NCBI RefSeq assembly: GCF_000716875.1
Contig: NZ_JNWQ01000026.1
Span: 15,183-79,182 of the forward strand
Length of the DNA stretch: 64,000 nt
Direction: 5' to 3'
DNA from: Streptomyces novaecaesareae
Lineage (GTDB): Bacteria > Actinomycetota > Actinomycetes > Streptomycetales > Streptomycetaceae
Shown here: positions 17,964 through 25,317 of the stretch, piece after piece
Numbering within the stretch: the stretch's first letter is position 1
How the letters are laid out: every line of letters begins with the position of its first letter
The notes under the pieces: model-generated
What the model saw: only the letters and a program-made list of their open reading frames with translations
What the model was told of the DNA's origin: nothing
Database searches by the model: none
Translations under genes and position numbers: made by a program

Positions 17964-18991
17964 TGCGTGCCGGGCCAGTAGTGGTCGGCCTCGTTGCCCA
18001 TGTACGGCTTCAACCAGTGGTCGTACGAACGGGCCCAGTCGCCGCGGGCGTAGTAGTCGGCCAGCACCTGGTTGACCCGGGCGGTCAGGTCGGGGCTCTC
18101 CTTCAGCATGGCGATGCCCATCACCTCCGGCTGCGCCTCGCCGTCCACCATCCGCACGGTCTGGTCCTGGGCGGCCTGGCCGGCCGCCAGGCCGGTGTCG
18201 GTCATGGTGGCGTCGACCTTGCCGAGCTGCATCAGGACCAGGCAGTCCAGCTGGTTCTCCACCGTGACGACCTTCTGGGCGGTCTTCTTGCCGGTGACCA
18301 CGGCCTGGGCGGTGGAGCCGTCGGCGGCGCACACCGTCCGGTCCTTGATCGCGTCGTCGATGGTCTTCGCCAGGGAGGCCTTCGGGACCAGGACGCGCTG
18401 GGTGGTGTTGAAGTACGGCTTGGAGAAGGCGACGTCCTCCATCCGCTTGCAGTTGATCGTCATGGTGCGGACGATCAGGTCGACCCGGCCCTTCTTGACG
18501 GCGTCGATCCGGTCGGCGGTCGCCACCGGCTTGAGCACCACCTTGTCCGGGTCGCCCATGAGGGCGGTGCCGATCGCCCGGGCGAGGTCGATGTCGAAGC
18601 CCTCGATCTGGCCGGTGTTCGGGTTGCGGGCGCCCCAGCGGTAGCTGTTCTGGTCGACGCCGATCACCAGGCTGCGCTTGGCCTTGATGGCTTTCACGGC
18701 CGCGCCGTCCTCGGTGCTCGGCGGCACGCTCTTGTAGACGTCGCAGGTGTCGGCGGGGCCCTGTTCCTGCTGTTGCTGCTGTTGCTGCTGGGCCGCCTGG
18801 GGGGCGGTCGCGGCGGTCGCGGCCGTCGGCGCGGCGCCGACCGCGCCGCCGCCGGTGAGCACGACGGCGCCGGCCGCCAGCAGGGCCAGCGCCGCGGCGG
18901 GCCGGGCCCGCAGGACGCCGGTGGAGGTTCGCGTGGCGGCCGCTCCCGTGGCAGCTCGCCCGGCGGTTCTGGTGACGGTCCTCTTGCGCAT
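17960..18991 (-). CDS. glnH: Extracellular glutamate/aspartate-type solute-binding protein (GlnH-like)
   Basis: A 343-residue exported protein of the SBP_bac_3 family. Arg-rich N-terminus, hydrophobic segment (about 30-52), then a Gln-rich spacer with eight consecutive Gln. The binding fold (about 90-330) contains LVIGVDQNSYRWGARNP, GFDIDLARAIG, GRVDLIVRTMTI and the FSKPYFNTTQRV hinge region. Four Cys in the mature part could form two disulfides. Mycobacterial GlnH is a lipoprotein; here no lipobox Cys is visible, so it is either released or held by GlnX. No ABC permease accompanies it, which fits a sensor rather than a transporter. It lies 22 nt after glnX, in the order of the mycobacterial glnX-glnH-pknG locus. 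Confidence 0.88.
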   Translation of the reverse strand: MRKRTVTRTAGRAATGAAATRTSTGVLRARPAAALALLAAGAVVLTGGGAVGAAPTAATAATAPQAAQQQQQQQQEQGPADTCDVYKSVPPSTEDGAAVKAIKAKRSLVIGVDQNSYRWGARNPNTGQIEGFDIDLARAIGTALMGDPDKVVLKPVATADRIDAVKKGRVDLIVRTMTINCKRMEDVAFSKPYFNTTQRVLVPKASLAKTIDDAIKDRTVCAADGSTAQAVVTGKKTAQKVVTVENQLDCLVLMQLGKVDATMTDTGLAAGQAAQDQTVRMVDGEAQPEVMGIAMLKESPDLTARVNQVLADYYARGDWARSYDHWLKPYMGNEADHYWPGTH

Positions 18992-19013
18992 CTGTCCGTT
19001 TCCCCCTTGCCCG

Positions 19014-20588
19014 TTACCGGTACTCGGCCAGTCGCCGGCCCAGGCCCCGCAGCGCGGCGGCCGCCGCCACCAGGCCGAGCAGCGCGGCCGCCACGGCGGT
19101 GGTGCGCAGGTCCCCGCCGGTGCCCCCGGCGGCCTGCGTGAAGCGGTCCTGCTCGATGTCGGCGGCCCGGGCGAGCGCCTTGTCGGTGGCGCCGAAGGCG
19201 GCGTCGGCGGTGGCCGTGTCGGCCTTGGCCGTCACGGTCGCGTCCAGGGCGCCCTGGTAGTCGGCGTTGCCGGTCTCCAGCGCCCGGGCCGCGTCGTGCC
19301 GCCCGCGCCACACGTCGAACTGCTTCGCCGCGTCCTGGACGCTCGCCTGGGCGGCCGAGGGCGCGAGCCGGACGGCCTGCGGGAGCGAGCCGTCGCTGCG
19401 GTCCGGCGGGAGGTCCTGGGCCCCGGCGAGGTGCGCGGTGGCCTTCGTCCACTGGTCGGCGTACTTGGTGGTCGAGCCGCGGGCGACGAAGTGCAGGTTC
19501 TCCGCCAGCCGGGCGGTCAGCACGTCGACCCGGGCGGAGTTGAGCGCCCGCAGCGGGGTGGCGCCCTCGCGCTCGCTCTGCTTGAGCGCCGAACTGATGG
19601 TCAGACCGGTGACGGTGAGCCAGAGCGCGCCCGCCAGGACGGCGGCCGTGGCGCCCAGCAGCCCGATGTTGAACACCCGGTTGGTGCGGCGGAACAGCGT
19701 CAGCTGCACCCAGGCCAGCGCCGCCAGGGTGACCGCCGCCAGGCCGTACGCCGCCCACGGCACCGACTTGGCAGCGGCGTAGTCGTCCGCCAGCTCCTGG
19801 TTCTCGACGGCGGCCAGTTCGGCGGCGGTCGGCAGCAGGACGGTCTGCATCTGCTCGGAGGCGTACCGCAGGTAGGCGCCGCCGAGCGGGATGCCCTGCC
19901 GGTTGTCGGCCCGGGCGGTCTCCACCAGCCCGGCGTACACCGGGAGTTGCTGGTTCAGCCGGGCGAGTGAGTCCTGCGCGGGGGAGGTCGAGGTGGTCCG
20001 GGCGGCGGCCTGGGCGACGAGCTTGGCGGCCGTGGCCAGGTCCTGTTCGTAGCGGTCCCGGACCTCCTTCGGCTCCGCCCCCGCCAGCAGGAAGCCGGTC
20101 GCCGCGGTGGTGGCGGCGTCGGCCAGGTTGCGGTGGATCTCGGCGGCGTCCCGGCTGAGCGGCTGGCTGTACGAGACCACCCGGTCGGCGGCCTGCGCCC
20201 TGGTCTCCAACTGCCAGGCGGTGAGCCCGCCGAAGGCCACCGTCAGCACCGTGAGTACCACCCCGGCCAGCCGCAGCCGGCCGGGCGCCGTACGGGTGGC
20301 CTGCGCGAGCCGGGCCCGCACACCGGTGGTCACGGCGGCCCCGGGGCGCCGGGCGGGCGCCCCGCCGGGTCTGGGTGCCGCGAGGGTGCCGGAGTTCGCG
20401 AGGGTGCCGGACTTCGCGAGCGGTGCCGGCGCGGTGGCGGGCGGCATGACTGCTGTGCCCGGGGTGCCCGGTGGTCCCGATGCGCCGGGCGTGCCCGGTG
20501 CGCCCGCGCTCCGGGGCGTCGCCGGCGGGCCGTTCGGCCGTGCCGGGATCGGGGCGCCCGGTGCGCCGTTGCCTACTGGTGTCGCCAC
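19014..20588 (-). CDS. glnX: GlnX-like four-helix membrane receptor, first gene of the PknG operon
   Basis: About 524 residues. A Pro/Ala/Gly-rich cytoplasmic N-terminus (about 1-100) precedes TM1 (LAGVVLTVLTVAFGGLTAW). A helical extracytoplasmic domain of about 150 residues follows, then two adjacent TMs (WAAYGLAAVTLAALAWVQL and a segment with ATAAVLAGALWLTV). A second helical extracytoplasmic domain and a last TM near the C-terminus complete it. This is the topology of GlnX, which in mycobacteria couples the binding protein GlnH to PknG. A ribosome-binding site AGGGGAGG sits directly against ATG 20597, so the GTG three codons later (20588) with 9-nt spacing is preferred; either start leaves the domains intact. 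The stop is TAA. Confidence 0.85.
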   Translation of the reverse strand: MATPVGNGAPGAPIPARPNGPPATPRSAGAPGTPGASGPPGTPGTAVMPPATAPAPLAKSGTLANSGTLAAPRPGGAPARRPGAAVTTGVRARLAQATRTAPGRLRLAGVVLTVLTVAFGGLTAWQLETRAQAADRVVSYSQPLSRDAAEIHRNLADAATTAATGFLLAGAEPKEVRDRYEQDLATAAKLVAQAAARTTSTSPAQDSLARLNQQLPVYAGLVETARADNRQGIPLGGAYLRYASEQMQTVLLPTAAELAAVENQELADDYAAAKSVPWAAYGLAAVTLAALAWVQLTLFRRTNRVFNIGLLGATAAVLAGALWLTVTGLTISSALKQSEREGATPLRALNSARVDVLTARLAENLHFVARGSTTKYADQWTKATAHLAGAQDLPPDRSDGSLPQAVRLAPSAAQASVQDAAKQFDVWRGRHDAARALETGNADYQGALDATVTAKADTATADAAFGATDKALARAADIEQDRFTQAAGGTGGDLRTTAVAAALLGLVAAAAALRGLGRRLAEYR

Positions 20589-20874
20589 CCGCCTCATCCT
20601 CCCCTGGAGCCGAACCCGTTCCCCGGGGCCCGGCCGATGGCAGCAGTATGGCCGTGACTCCCCCCGGCCACACCCGACTTGCGCCGATCTTGAGCATGTC
20701 GTGCACGGTTTCCGCACGCCCCTCCACGAGCCGGCCCGGCCCCGTACGCAGAGACGGCGGAGAGATGGCGAACCGTCCGACGCGGGCCGTACCCTACGCG
20801 GTTCCGCGCCATGTGCGGAGTGCGGGGGTCCGTTTGTGGGCGCGCGCTCCCGGGTGCGGCAGCCCCTCGCTCCG

Positions 20875-20880
20875 TACGAT
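20875..20880 (+). promoter_or_regulatory. -10 element of a probable leaderless transcript
   Basis: TACGAT, 6 nt before ATG 20887, with no ribosome-binding site between. Transcription would start at or next to the A of the start codon. Confidence 0.5.
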
Positions 20881-20886
20881 GGGCCC

Positions 20887-21462
20887 ATGCGCCTGCTTGG
20901 AAAGATCTCGTCCGACCGCCCGCTGCTCGTCGTCGCCGTCCGCGAGGAAGCCGCCCACCTCGGCGACGCGCTGCCCGTGCTGCTCACCGGGATGGGGAAG
21001 GTCAACGCCGCCGCCGCGCTCGCCACCGTCCTCGCCCAGGGCGAGAAGCCCTCCGAGGTGATCAACCTCGGTACGGCGGGAGCGCTGCGCCCCGGCTGGG
21101 AGGGCACCCACCACGTCGTCCAGGTGATCCAGCACGACATCGACACCGCCGCCCTGCACGCGCTCACCGGCCGCCAGTACGGCGCCCCGCTGGTGATCGG
21201 CAAGGGCGACGGGCCGGTGCTGGCCACCGGGGACCTGTTCGTCTCCGACCCGGCGGCCCGCGACCGGCTCGCCGAGCACGCCGACCTGGTCGACATGGAG
21301 GGCTACGCCGTCGCCACCGTCGCCCACCGGGCCGGGGTGCCGGTGCGGCTGGTCAAGCACGTCAGCGACGAGGCCGGGGAGGGGGCGGCGCACACCTGGC
21401 GGGAGTCGGTCGACGACTGCGCCCGGCACCTCGCCGACTGGGTTGCCGCACAAGGGTGGTGA
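20887..21462 (+). CDS. Nucleosidase of the MTA/SAH nucleosidase superfamily
   Basis: A 191-residue nucleoside phosphorylase-fold protein. It has GMGKVNAAAA (ribose/phosphate loop), NLGTAGAL, the family signature DMEGYAVATVA (Glu for ribose hydroxyls) and VKHVSDEAGEG, whose Asp is the base-protonating residue. It would cleave methylthioadenosine, S-adenosylhomocysteine or a similar adenosine derivative in the cytosol. It is shorter than E. coli MTAN (about 230 residues), so substrate assignment is left open. It is apparently leaderless and is transcribed away from glnX. Confidence 0.88.
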   Translation: MRLLGKISSDRPLLVVAVREEAAHLGDALPVLLTGMGKVNAAAALATVLAQGEKPSEVINLGTAGALRPGWEGTHHVVQVIQHDIDTAALHALTGRQYGAPLVIGKGDGPVLATGDLFVSDPAARDRLAEHADLVDMEGYAVATVAHRAGVPVRLVKHVSDEAGEGAAHTWRESVDDCARHLADWVAAQGW

Positions 21463-21502
21463 CGGTGCGTCGAATTCGGTTCTCCGGTGCGGCGAAGCTG
21501 GC

Positions 21503-21508
21503 TAGGGT
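21503..21508 (+). promoter_or_regulatory. -10 element of a probable leaderless transcript
   Basis: TAGGGT, 6 nt before GTG 21515; no Shine-Dalgarno sequence follows. Confidence 0.5.
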
Positions 21509-21514
21509 GGCGCG

Positions 21515-22033
21515 GTGACCCAGAACACCGAGCCGAGCAAGCTCTCCGACACCCGGCCGCCGAGCCTGAACGCGGACGAGCCGACCACCCTGCTGGCCTT
21601 CCTCGACTACCTGCGCGACGGGGTGATCGCCAAGGTCGACGGGCTCTCCGACGAGGACGCCCGGCGGCCCGGCGTCGCCTCCGGCACCAGCCTGCTGTGG
21701 CTGGTCCGGCACCTGACCGCGGTCGAGCACAACTGGTTCGCCTGGGCCTACCAGGGCGAGCCCGAGGGACCGTACGACGTGGACCGGGCCCCGCTGGACG
21801 GCGTGACCGTGGCCGGGCAGGTCGCCGCCTACCGGGAGGCGATCGCGCGGTCCAACGCGGTGGCGGCCGCCGCCCCGGACCTCGACCGGCCGGGCGTGCG
21901 CTCGCTGCGGCCGGACGTCGCCGAGGGGCCGTCGCTGCGCTGGGTGCTGGTCCACATGATCGAGGAGACCGGGCGGCACGCCGGGCACGCGGACATCATC
22001 CGCGAGCAGCTGGACGGCGCGGTCGGGCGCTGA
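21515..22033 (+). CDS. DinB / DUF664 family protein
   Basis: A 172-residue four-helix-bundle protein. It has LLAFLDYLRDGVIAKVDGLSDEDARR, a His in LLWLVRHLTAVEHNWF, and HMIEETGRHAGHADIIREQLDG near the C-terminus. The three histidines (about 70, 148 and 156) are spaced as the metal site of DinB-like proteins, many of which act in mycothiol-dependent reactions in actinobacteria. The GTG start at 21515 follows a -10 hexamer by 6 nt. It converges on the ECF41 sigma gene across a shared terminator. Confidence 0.9.
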   Translation: MTQNTEPSKLSDTRPPSLNADEPTTLLAFLDYLRDGVIAKVDGLSDEDARRPGVASGTSLLWLVRHLTAVEHNWFAWAYQGEPEGPYDVDRAPLDGVTVAGQVAAYREAIARSNAVAAAAPDLDRPGVRSLRPDVAEGPSLRWVLVHMIEETGRHAGHADIIREQLDGAVGR

Positions 22034-22082
22034 CGGCCGCCGAAGGCTGTTGACGGCGGTCGGGGGCGGTCGGAGGCGGTCG

Positions 22083-22112
22083 GGGGTGGGAAGGCGGTTG
22101 CCTTCCCACCCC
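22083..22112. terminator. Bidirectional terminator between convergent genes
   Basis: A 13-bp perfect stem, GGGGTGGGAAGGC (22083-22095) with its complement (22100-22112), and a GGTT tetraloop. It lies between the DinB-family stop (22033) and the sigma-factor stop (22139) of the opposite strand. There is no U-tract. Confidence 0.78.
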
Positions 22113-22138
22113 GCTCCGTCCTCGCCCCCTGACCGGCC

Positions 22139-23080
22139 CTACCGGTCCCGGAAGTCCGAGAGGTCCAGCGCGGCCAGCCGCTCGGGGTCGGTGAGCACGT
22201 CGATCGCGACGATCGCGCCGTCCACGACGGTGAACGCCATGATCGACAGCGCCCGGCCGTTGTCGCCGATCACCACGGCGCCCGCGGTGCCGTTGACCAG
22301 CGCCGGACGGGCGAACGGCGACAGCGTGCCCCACAGCACCGCCTGACCGGCCACCGTGGCGGCACCCGAGAGCACCACCGTGTGCCGGGCCATCACCGCC
22401 CCGCCGTCCGAGCGCAGCACCACGTCCGGGTCGAGCACGGCGACCAGCGCGTCCAGGTCCCCGTTGCGGGCGGCGGCGAAGAAGGCGTCCACCGCCAGCC
22501 GCTGCCGGCCCAGGTCCGGATCCGGCGCGGGCGCCTGCCCCTGCACCTTGCGGCGGGCCCGGCTGGCCAGCTGGCGGGTGGCGGCCGCGGTCTTCTCGAT
22601 CAGCGGCGCGATCTCGTCGAAGGGCACGGCGAACAGGTCGTGCAGCACGAAGGCCACCCGCTCGGCCGGCGACAGCGACTCCATCACCACCATCAGCGCC
22701 AGCCCGACCGAGTCCGCGAGCATCACCTCCTGCTCCGGGTCCACCACACCCTCACGCCGCAGCAGCGGGTCCGGGATGCGCGGCGGGCCCGGCTCGCCGC
22801 CCGGCCCGGCCGGCTCCAGCGGCTCCTCGCGGCGCAGGGCGCGGGCGCGCAGCAGGTTCAGGCAGACCCGCGAGACCACCGTGGTCAGCCAGCCGCCGAG
22901 GTTCTCCACCCCGGCGGTGTCGGAGCGGTCGTAGCGCAGCCAGGCCTCCTGGAGGGCGTCCTCCGCCTCGCTGATCGAGCCGAGCATCCGGTACGCGACC
23001 GCGCGCAGGTGCGGGCGCTGCTCCTCGAAGAGCGCAGCACGCGCGGCTCTCTCGTCCTTCTCGTGCACCGAGTCGTCCAC
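22139..23080 (-). CDS. ECF sigma factor, group ECF41 (SigJ-like)
   Basis: A 313-residue sigma factor. Region 2 (about 15-85) has FEEQRPHLRAVAYRMLGSISEAEDALQEAW. Region 4 (about 130-190) has SPAERVAFVLHDLFAVPFDEIA. An NTF2/SnoaL-like C-terminal extension (about 205-313) contains the DGG segment that defines ECF41. In this group the extension replaces an anti-sigma factor and tunes activity. The GTG start at 23080 has GAAGGA 9 nt upstream. The divergent neighbour is an NAD(P)-binding protein, one of the standard ECF41 target types, preceded by an ECF41-like promoter. Confidence 0.93.
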   Translation of the reverse strand: MDDSVHEKDERAARAALFEEQRPHLRAVAYRMLGSISEAEDALQEAWLRYDRSDTAGVENLGGWLTTVVSRVCLNLLRARALRREEPLEPAGPGGEPGPPRIPDPLLRREGVVDPEQEVMLADSVGLALMVVMESLSPAERVAFVLHDLFAVPFDEIAPLIEKTAAATRQLASRARRKVQGQAPAPDPDLGRQRLAVDAFFAAARNGDLDALVAVLDPDVVLRSDGGAVMARHTVVLSGAATVAGQAVLWGTLSPFARPALVNGTAGAVVIGDNGRALSIMAFTVVDGAIVAIDVLTDPERLAALDLSDFRDR

Positions 23081-23081
23081 G

Positions 23082-23108
23082 TGTCACATTCCTTCGTCGC
23101 CGGGGGTC
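23082..23108 (+). promoter_or_regulatory. ECF41-type promoter for the NAD(P)-binding gene
   Basis: TGTCACA at 23082-23088, then 16 nt, then GGTC at 23105-23108. ECF41 promoters are described as TGTCACA-N16-CGTC, so the -35 is exact and the -10 has one mismatch. It points at the gene starting 23184, giving a leader of about 70 nt. The -35 lies inside the leader of the divergent sigma gene. Confidence 0.68.
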
Positions 23109-23183
23109 AGAGCAGCAGGAGCCACCCAACAACGGCTGCGGCGGGGAGATCAACTCCCCGCCCGGGACGAACCGGAGACGATC

Positions 23184-23966
23184 GTGACGAACAACCCCGT
23201 GCTTGTGACCGGCGGCACCGGCACCCTCGGCAAGCAGGTCGTACCGCTGCTGCGTGCGGCCGGGCGGCCGGTGCGCGTGCTCAGCCGCCAGGAGCGCACC
23301 GGCGCCGACGGCGTGGCGTACGTGCGCGGCGACCTGCTCGGCGACCCGGCCGAGGCGGCCGCCCGGCTGGACGAGGCGCTGGCCGGCGTGCACACCGTGC
23401 TGCACCTCGCGGGCGGCCCCAAGGGCGACGACGACGCCACCCGCCTGCTGGTCGCCGCCGCGCAGCGGGCCGGGGTGCGGCACCTGCTGTACATCTCGGT
23501 GATCGGCGCCGACCGGATCCCGCTCGGCTACTTCCGGGCCAAGCACGCCGCTGAGGAGGCGGTGGCCGGCTCGGGCCTGCCGTACACGATCCTGCGCGCC
23601 GCGCAGTTCCACGACCTGGCGTTCACGGTGGTCGAGAAGATGGCGAAGCTGCCGGTCGTGCCGGCGCCCGGCGGGGTCCGCTGGCAGCCCGTGGACGTGC
23701 GCGAAGTCGCCGCCCGGCTGGTCGAGTTGGCGCTGGACGAGCCGGCCGGGATGGTGCCCGACCTGGCCGGGCCCGCGGTGTACGAGATGGGCGAGCTGAC
23801 CAGGCGGTACCTGGCGGCGCGCGGCCGCAGCCGTCGGCAGCTGCCGGTACGGGTGCCCGGCAAGGTCGGGCGCGCCTACCGGGCGGGGGAGAACCTGACC
23901 CTGGCCGGCGCGGAGCTCGGGCGGCGGACCTGGGAGGAGTTCCTGGCGGAGCGGCTCGCGGCCTGA
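23184..23966 (+). CDS. NAD(P)-binding Rossmann protein (NmrA/atypical SDR), ECF41 partner
   Basis: A 260-residue atypical short-chain dehydrogenase. The N-terminal dinucleotide motif VTGGTGTLGKQVV is followed by an R-x-L-S-R segment after beta-2 (a preference for NADP is possible), then LLYISVIGADRIPLGYFRAKHAAEEAVAGSG and LPYTILRAAQFHD, typical of the NmrA/TMR-like group. The canonical YxxxK pair is replaced by YFRAK. It is probably a quinone or epimerase-like oxidoreductase, or a redox sensor. The GTG start at 23184 has GGAGA 7 nt upstream. It is divergent from, and probably controlled by, the ECF41 sigma factor. Confidence 0.9.
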   Translation: MTNNPVLVTGGTGTLGKQVVPLLRAAGRPVRVLSRQERTGADGVAYVRGDLLGDPAEAAARLDEALAGVHTVLHLAGGPKGDDDATRLLVAAAQRAGVRHLLYISVIGADRIPLGYFRAKHAAEEAVAGSGLPYTILRAAQFHDLAFTVVEKMAKLPVVPAPGGVRWQPVDVREVAARLVELALDEPAGMVPDLAGPAVYEMGELTRRYLAARGRSRRQLPVRVPGKVGRAYRAGENLTLAGAELGRRTWEEFLAERLAA

Positions 23967-24042
23967 GCGGCCTTCGGGGGTGGTGGGCCGGGTCGGGAGG
24001 CTGGGTCGCGTCCGGGGCGGTGGGCCTGTCGGCGGTGCGTCG

Positions 24043-24048
24043 TAGGGT
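24043..24048 (+). promoter_or_regulatory. -10 element of a probable leaderless transcript
   Basis: TAGGGT, 7 nt before ATG 24056; there is no ribosome-binding site in the gap. Confidence 0.5.
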
Positions 24049-24055
24049 GGCCGCC

Positions 24056-24601
24056 ATGTCCCTCCTCGACGCGATCCGCGCCAGCCCCGACGCCCTCGAC
24101 CACCTGCTCTGGCACGGGGACTTCGACCCCACCCTCACCTACGAGCACGTGGAGGAGGTCGTGCTCGCCTCCGGTGCGCCGCTGGAGCGGGTGGCCAAGG
24201 ACGGCGCGGGCGGCACCTTCTTCCTGTGCGGCGAGGGCGGCGAGGAGCGGCCCGTGCTGTACGCCGACTCCGAGGGCGGCGCGGCCCTGCTGGCCGTCGG
24301 CGTGCCGGAGCTGGTCCAGCTGCTGCTGGTCCTGCCGTGGTGGCGGGACTGCCGTCGGCTGACGGCGGAGGAGAGCGCGGAGGCGGCCGAGGAGCACCTG
24401 GAGATGGCCGAGGAGTCCCTGGAACGCGAGCTCGACCTGCCCGCCGAGCGGGACGCGGTCGCCGCCGCCCTCGGCCTCGAAGTCCCCTCGGAGGCCGAGG
24501 CGCTGGCGCGGCTGCGGGAGGTCGCGTTCGGCCTCGGGCCCTCGTTCGTGCTGCTCAACGCCGAGGAGGGCTGCGCGTACGAGCCGTTGTTCCGGGCGTA
24601 G
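24056..24601 (+). CDS. Conserved hypothetical protein, acidic
   Basis: A 181-residue soluble, Glu/Leu-rich protein. The N-terminal half has EHVEEVVLASGAPLERVAKDGAGGTFFLCG and VLYADSEGGAALLA, a beta-rich arrangement reminiscent of SMI1/KNR4 (SUKH)-type proteins. The second half is strongly acidic and helical (EESAEAAEEHLEMAEESLERELD). The SUKH resemblance is weak and only suggestive. The ATG at 24056 sits 7 nt after a TAGGGT hexamer, indicating a leaderless mRNA, and is preferred over 24020. No functional partner is obvious; it converges on the isochorismatase gene. Confidence 0.7.
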   Translation: MSLLDAIRASPDALDHLLWHGDFDPTLTYEHVEEVVLASGAPLERVAKDGAGGTFFLCGEGGEERPVLYADSEGGAALLAVGVPELVQLLLVLPWWRDCRRLTAEESAEAAEEHLEMAEESLERELDLPAERDAVAAALGLEVPSEAEALARLREVAFGLGPSFVLLNAEEGCAYEPLFRA

Positions 24602-24635
24602 CCGGTCGGGGCTCGGGCGTCGGGGTGTTGGCCGT

Positions 24636-25232
24636 TCAGGCCTTGGCGGCGGCGAGGACCTTCTCCGTCGTCACCACCTTGGCGAACCGCATCGCGTGCA
24701 GCACCGTGGCCGTGGCGCGGGCGAGTTCGGTGGCGGGGAGGGTGGTGCCGTCGGGGCCGGTCATGTCGAAGGCGTGCATGGCGTCGGTGGGGAAGATCGC
24801 GTCGTAGCCGAGGTTGCCGGCCATCCGCGCGGTGGTCTCGTTGCACACGTTGGTGATGATCCCGGTGACCACCAGCTGGCGGGCGCCGCGCTCCTGCAGC
24901 CAGGCGTGCAGGTCGGGGGTGCCGTAGAAGGCGCTGTTGACGGTCTTGGTGATGTGCAGCGCCGGGGTGACGTCGGCGACGAAGTCCTTCAGCTCGTACC
25001 CCGGCGTGCCCTCGGCCAGCGGCCCGGCCTTGGAGGCGTGCTGCACGGTGACGATCGGCCGGCCGGTGGCCTGCCAGGCGGTGATCAGCTCGGCCATCCG
25101 CTGCTCGGCCTGCGGGTTGTCGCGCGGGCCCCAGAACTCGTGGTCCTCGAAGCCCTTCTGGACGTCGATGAGCAGCAGGACGGCGTCGGAGTCGAGGGTG
25201 AGCGGGGCGTCGAAGGCATCGGTGTTCGTCAT
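24636..25232 (-). CDS. Isochorismatase-fold cysteine hydrolase
   Basis: A 198-residue alpha/beta hydrolase of the cysteine-hydrolase superfamily. The catalytic triad is visible: Asp in LLLIDVQKGFED, Lys in LHITKTVNSAFYGT and Cys in GIITNVCNETTARMAG. The family hydrolyses isochorismate, nicotinamide, N-carbamoyl compounds and others; the substrate cannot be set from sequence. The ATG start at 25232 is the first credible one. It is divergent, across 85 nt, from an AraC regulator with a DJ-1-like domain; such pairs often form a regulator/target couple. Confidence 0.92.
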   Translation of the reverse strand: MTNTDAFDAPLTLDSDAVLLLIDVQKGFEDHEFWGPRDNPQAEQRMAELITAWQATGRPIVTVQHASKAGPLAEGTPGYELKDFVADVTPALHITKTVNSAFYGTPDLHAWLQERGARQLVVTGIITNVCNETTARMAGNLGYDAIFPTDAMHAFDMTGPDGTTLPATELARATATVLHAMRFAKVVTTEKVLAAAKA

Positions 25233-25304
25233 GCGTCCATCGTGCTGGTCCGCGCGCCGGCGCCGTGATGGGCAGAGAAGCCACCCATCGAGAGATTCCT
25301 GCCA

Positions 25305-25310
25305 TAGATT
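25305..25310 (+). promoter_or_regulatory. -10 element of a probable leaderless transcript
   Basis: TAGATT, 7 nt before ATG 25318 of the AraC regulator. Confidence 0.45.
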
Positions 25311-25317
25311 TCCTGCC

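Noticed and set aside
20594..20812. 72-residue minus-strand frame upstream of glnX
   Set aside because: Arg/Gly-rich composition without motifs in the divergent promoter region.
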